NCBI GenBank assembly: GCA_017745135.1
Contig: JAGIAB010000015.1
Location: 1-15,608 of the forward strand
Origin: Flavisolibacter sp.
GTDB taxonomy: Bacteria > Bacteroidota > Bacteroidia > Chitinophagales > Chitinophagaceae
DNA: 15,608 nucleotides
Reading direction: 5' to 3'
Below, one piece after another: positions 14,729 through 15,608 of the stretch. The notes beneath the pieces were generated by a model. It worked only from the letters and a program-made list of their open reading frames with translations. It did not search any database and had not been told where the DNA came from. The position numbers were made by a program, and so were the translations under genes. The stretch's first letter is position 1, and the number at the start of each line of letters is the position of its first letter.

Positions 14729-14759
14729 AAAAAAGTCTTGCATTGCAGGACTTTTTTTA
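14729..14759 (+). terminator. Intrinsic terminator after gyrB
   Basis: AAAAAAGTCTTGCA (14729-14742) pairs with TGCAGGACTTTTTT (14744-14757), all 14 positions with one G-T wobble. The downstream arm ends in a run of seven Ts. It lies about 55 bases past the gyrB stop. The upstream A-run makes it partly symmetrical, so it could also act on leftward transcription, but no leftward gene is nearby. The innermost pairs will open to form the loop. Confidence 0.88.
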
Positions 14760-14811
14760 TGCCATTTACGTAATTTGCTCTTCAACTAATTTTTTAGTTT
14801 TAAACGAGCTT

Positions 14812-15608
14812 ATGAGAATCTTTTACGGGATTTGTTTTCTACTTTTTGGATTGGTTTCAAATGGTCAGAAATTGTTAAGGGGAATTGTGTTAGATGCCCA
14901 AAAAAACACTCCCATTCCAAATGCCAGCGTTTTTTTAAATACAACTTCTGTTGGCACGGTTACTAATGAACAGGGAAATTTTGCCATGACTATTCCTAAT
15001 GGAAAATATGAACTGATCATTTCATCAATCGGATACGAAACGAATACTCAAATAATAAGTTCAACAGATGCTCCTGAGTTTGTTACCGTGAAGTTGAAGA
15101 TTAAGGCAGAAGTAATGCAAACGGTCATTATCGAACCTTATGAAAAAGATGGTTGGACAAAATGGGGAAAGTTCTTTGTCGAAAGTTTTATCGGCACTTC
15201 TAGCCTTGCAAAAGACTGCAGGATAAAAAATACCAAAGTCATTAAATTTCGCCATTCAAAAACAAAGAATGAGCTTTCTGCTTTTGCTGACGAGCCCCTG
15301 ATTATAGAAAACAGGGCTCTTGGCTATACCATACGTTACCAGATGGAAGCCTTTCAGTACGATTTTAAAACAGGTTACCTTCTTTACGCTGGATATCCTT
15401 TTTTTCAGCCTATGAAAGGTAATTCTGCCAGGCAGAAAAGATGGGAAAATATGCGTAGTGAGGTTTATGCAGGTTCAATTATGCATTTTATGAGGGCTGT
15501 CTATCGGAACAAAACTGCTGAAGAAGGGTTTGAGATAAATCCACTCAAAAAAATTCCGAATGCAGAAAAACAAAGAGTAAAAGTTGCCTATTCTACTAAC
15601 ACCCGAAG
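14812..15608 (+). CDS. Secreted carboxypeptidase-regulatory-like domain protein (5' part)
   Basis: The frame opens at ATG 14812 and stays open for 265 codons to the window end, so the C-terminus is missing. Residues 1-18 form a signal peptide (short basic start, hydrophobic FYGICFLLFGLVS core, likely cleavage before Q19). A beta-sandwich CarboxypepD_reg-like domain covers about 23-97, with the typical G-x-V-x-D start, TNEQGNF at 51-57 and SSIGYE at 71-76. After it comes a region with FVESFIGTS (about 122-130) and LIIENRALGYTIRYQMEAFQYDF (about 163-185; conserved ENRALGY core), which I recall from a Bacteroidota family annotated only by its regulatory-like domain. Its location would be periplasmic or cell surface; role unknown. 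A GTAATTTG sequence at 14770-14777 may be a weak -7 box. Confidence 0.88.
   Translation, partial: MRIFYGICFLLFGLVSNGQKLLRGIVLDAQKNTPIPNASVFLNTTSVGTVTNEQGNFAMTIPNGKYELIISSIGYETNTQIISSTDAPEFVTVKLKIKAEVMQTVIIEPYEKDGWTKWGKFFVESFIGTSSLAKDCRIKNTKVIKFRHSKTKNELSAFADEPLIIENRALGYTIRYQMEAFQYDFKTGYLLYAGYPFFQPMKGNSARQKRWENMRSEVYAGSIMHFMRAVYRNKTAEEGFEINPLKKIPNAEKQRVKVAYSTNTR

Overview
The window reads as chromosomal housekeeping DNA from a Bacteroidota bacterium, most likely order Chitinophagales (family Chitinophagaceae is a guess). Four things point there: a PorX-type response regulator, found only in Bacteroidota; a short-form GyrB without the proteobacterial insert; an outer-membrane-bacterium lipid A gene (lpxD); and several start regions carrying a TAnnTTTG box, the -7 element of the Bacteroidota housekeeping sigma factor, with little sign of Shine-Dalgarno sequences. 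No tRNA, rRNA, CRISPR array, integrase or transposase is visible.

Layout. Positions 1-2793 are read leftward: a GAF-family-like protein that ends at an amber codon near the window edge, an FtsX/LolC-E type permease, and rbfA. A divergent spacer leads to a rightward MsbA-like ABC exporter (2934-4754). This converges on an acyl-CoA dehydrogenase (4863-6002, leftward) across a 120-bp palindromic repeat that carries both stop codons. A 511-bp gene-free stretch (6003-6513) holds a heptamer array, an 80-bp palindrome and two more hairpins. Next, leftward, come a PhnP-like metallo-beta-lactamase-fold hydrolase, a 105-residue unknown protein and porX, separated by short GC-rich palindromes. Rightward from 9500 are an HD-domain phosphohydrolase, lpxD, an 87-residue small protein, gyrB with a clear intrinsic terminator, and the first 265 codons of a secreted protein with a carboxypeptidase-regulatory-like domain that runs off the window.

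Working together. LpxD and the MsbA-like exporter fit lipid A synthesis and export. The FtsX-like permease fits lipoprotein release at the inner membrane. PorX is the regulator of the type IX secretion system. RbfA (30S maturation) and GyrB (supercoiling) are core functions, and the dehydrogenase serves fatty-acid oxidation.

The genes are ordinary. The unusual part is the intergenic DNA: several unrelated families of short-unit repeats (periods of about 7, 8 and 9 bp) folded into palindromes, plus CCCGATAGCTATCGGG-type palindromes. At least three of these begin at or inside a stop codon and seem to supply the end of the reading frame. This is the best candidate here for something under-described.
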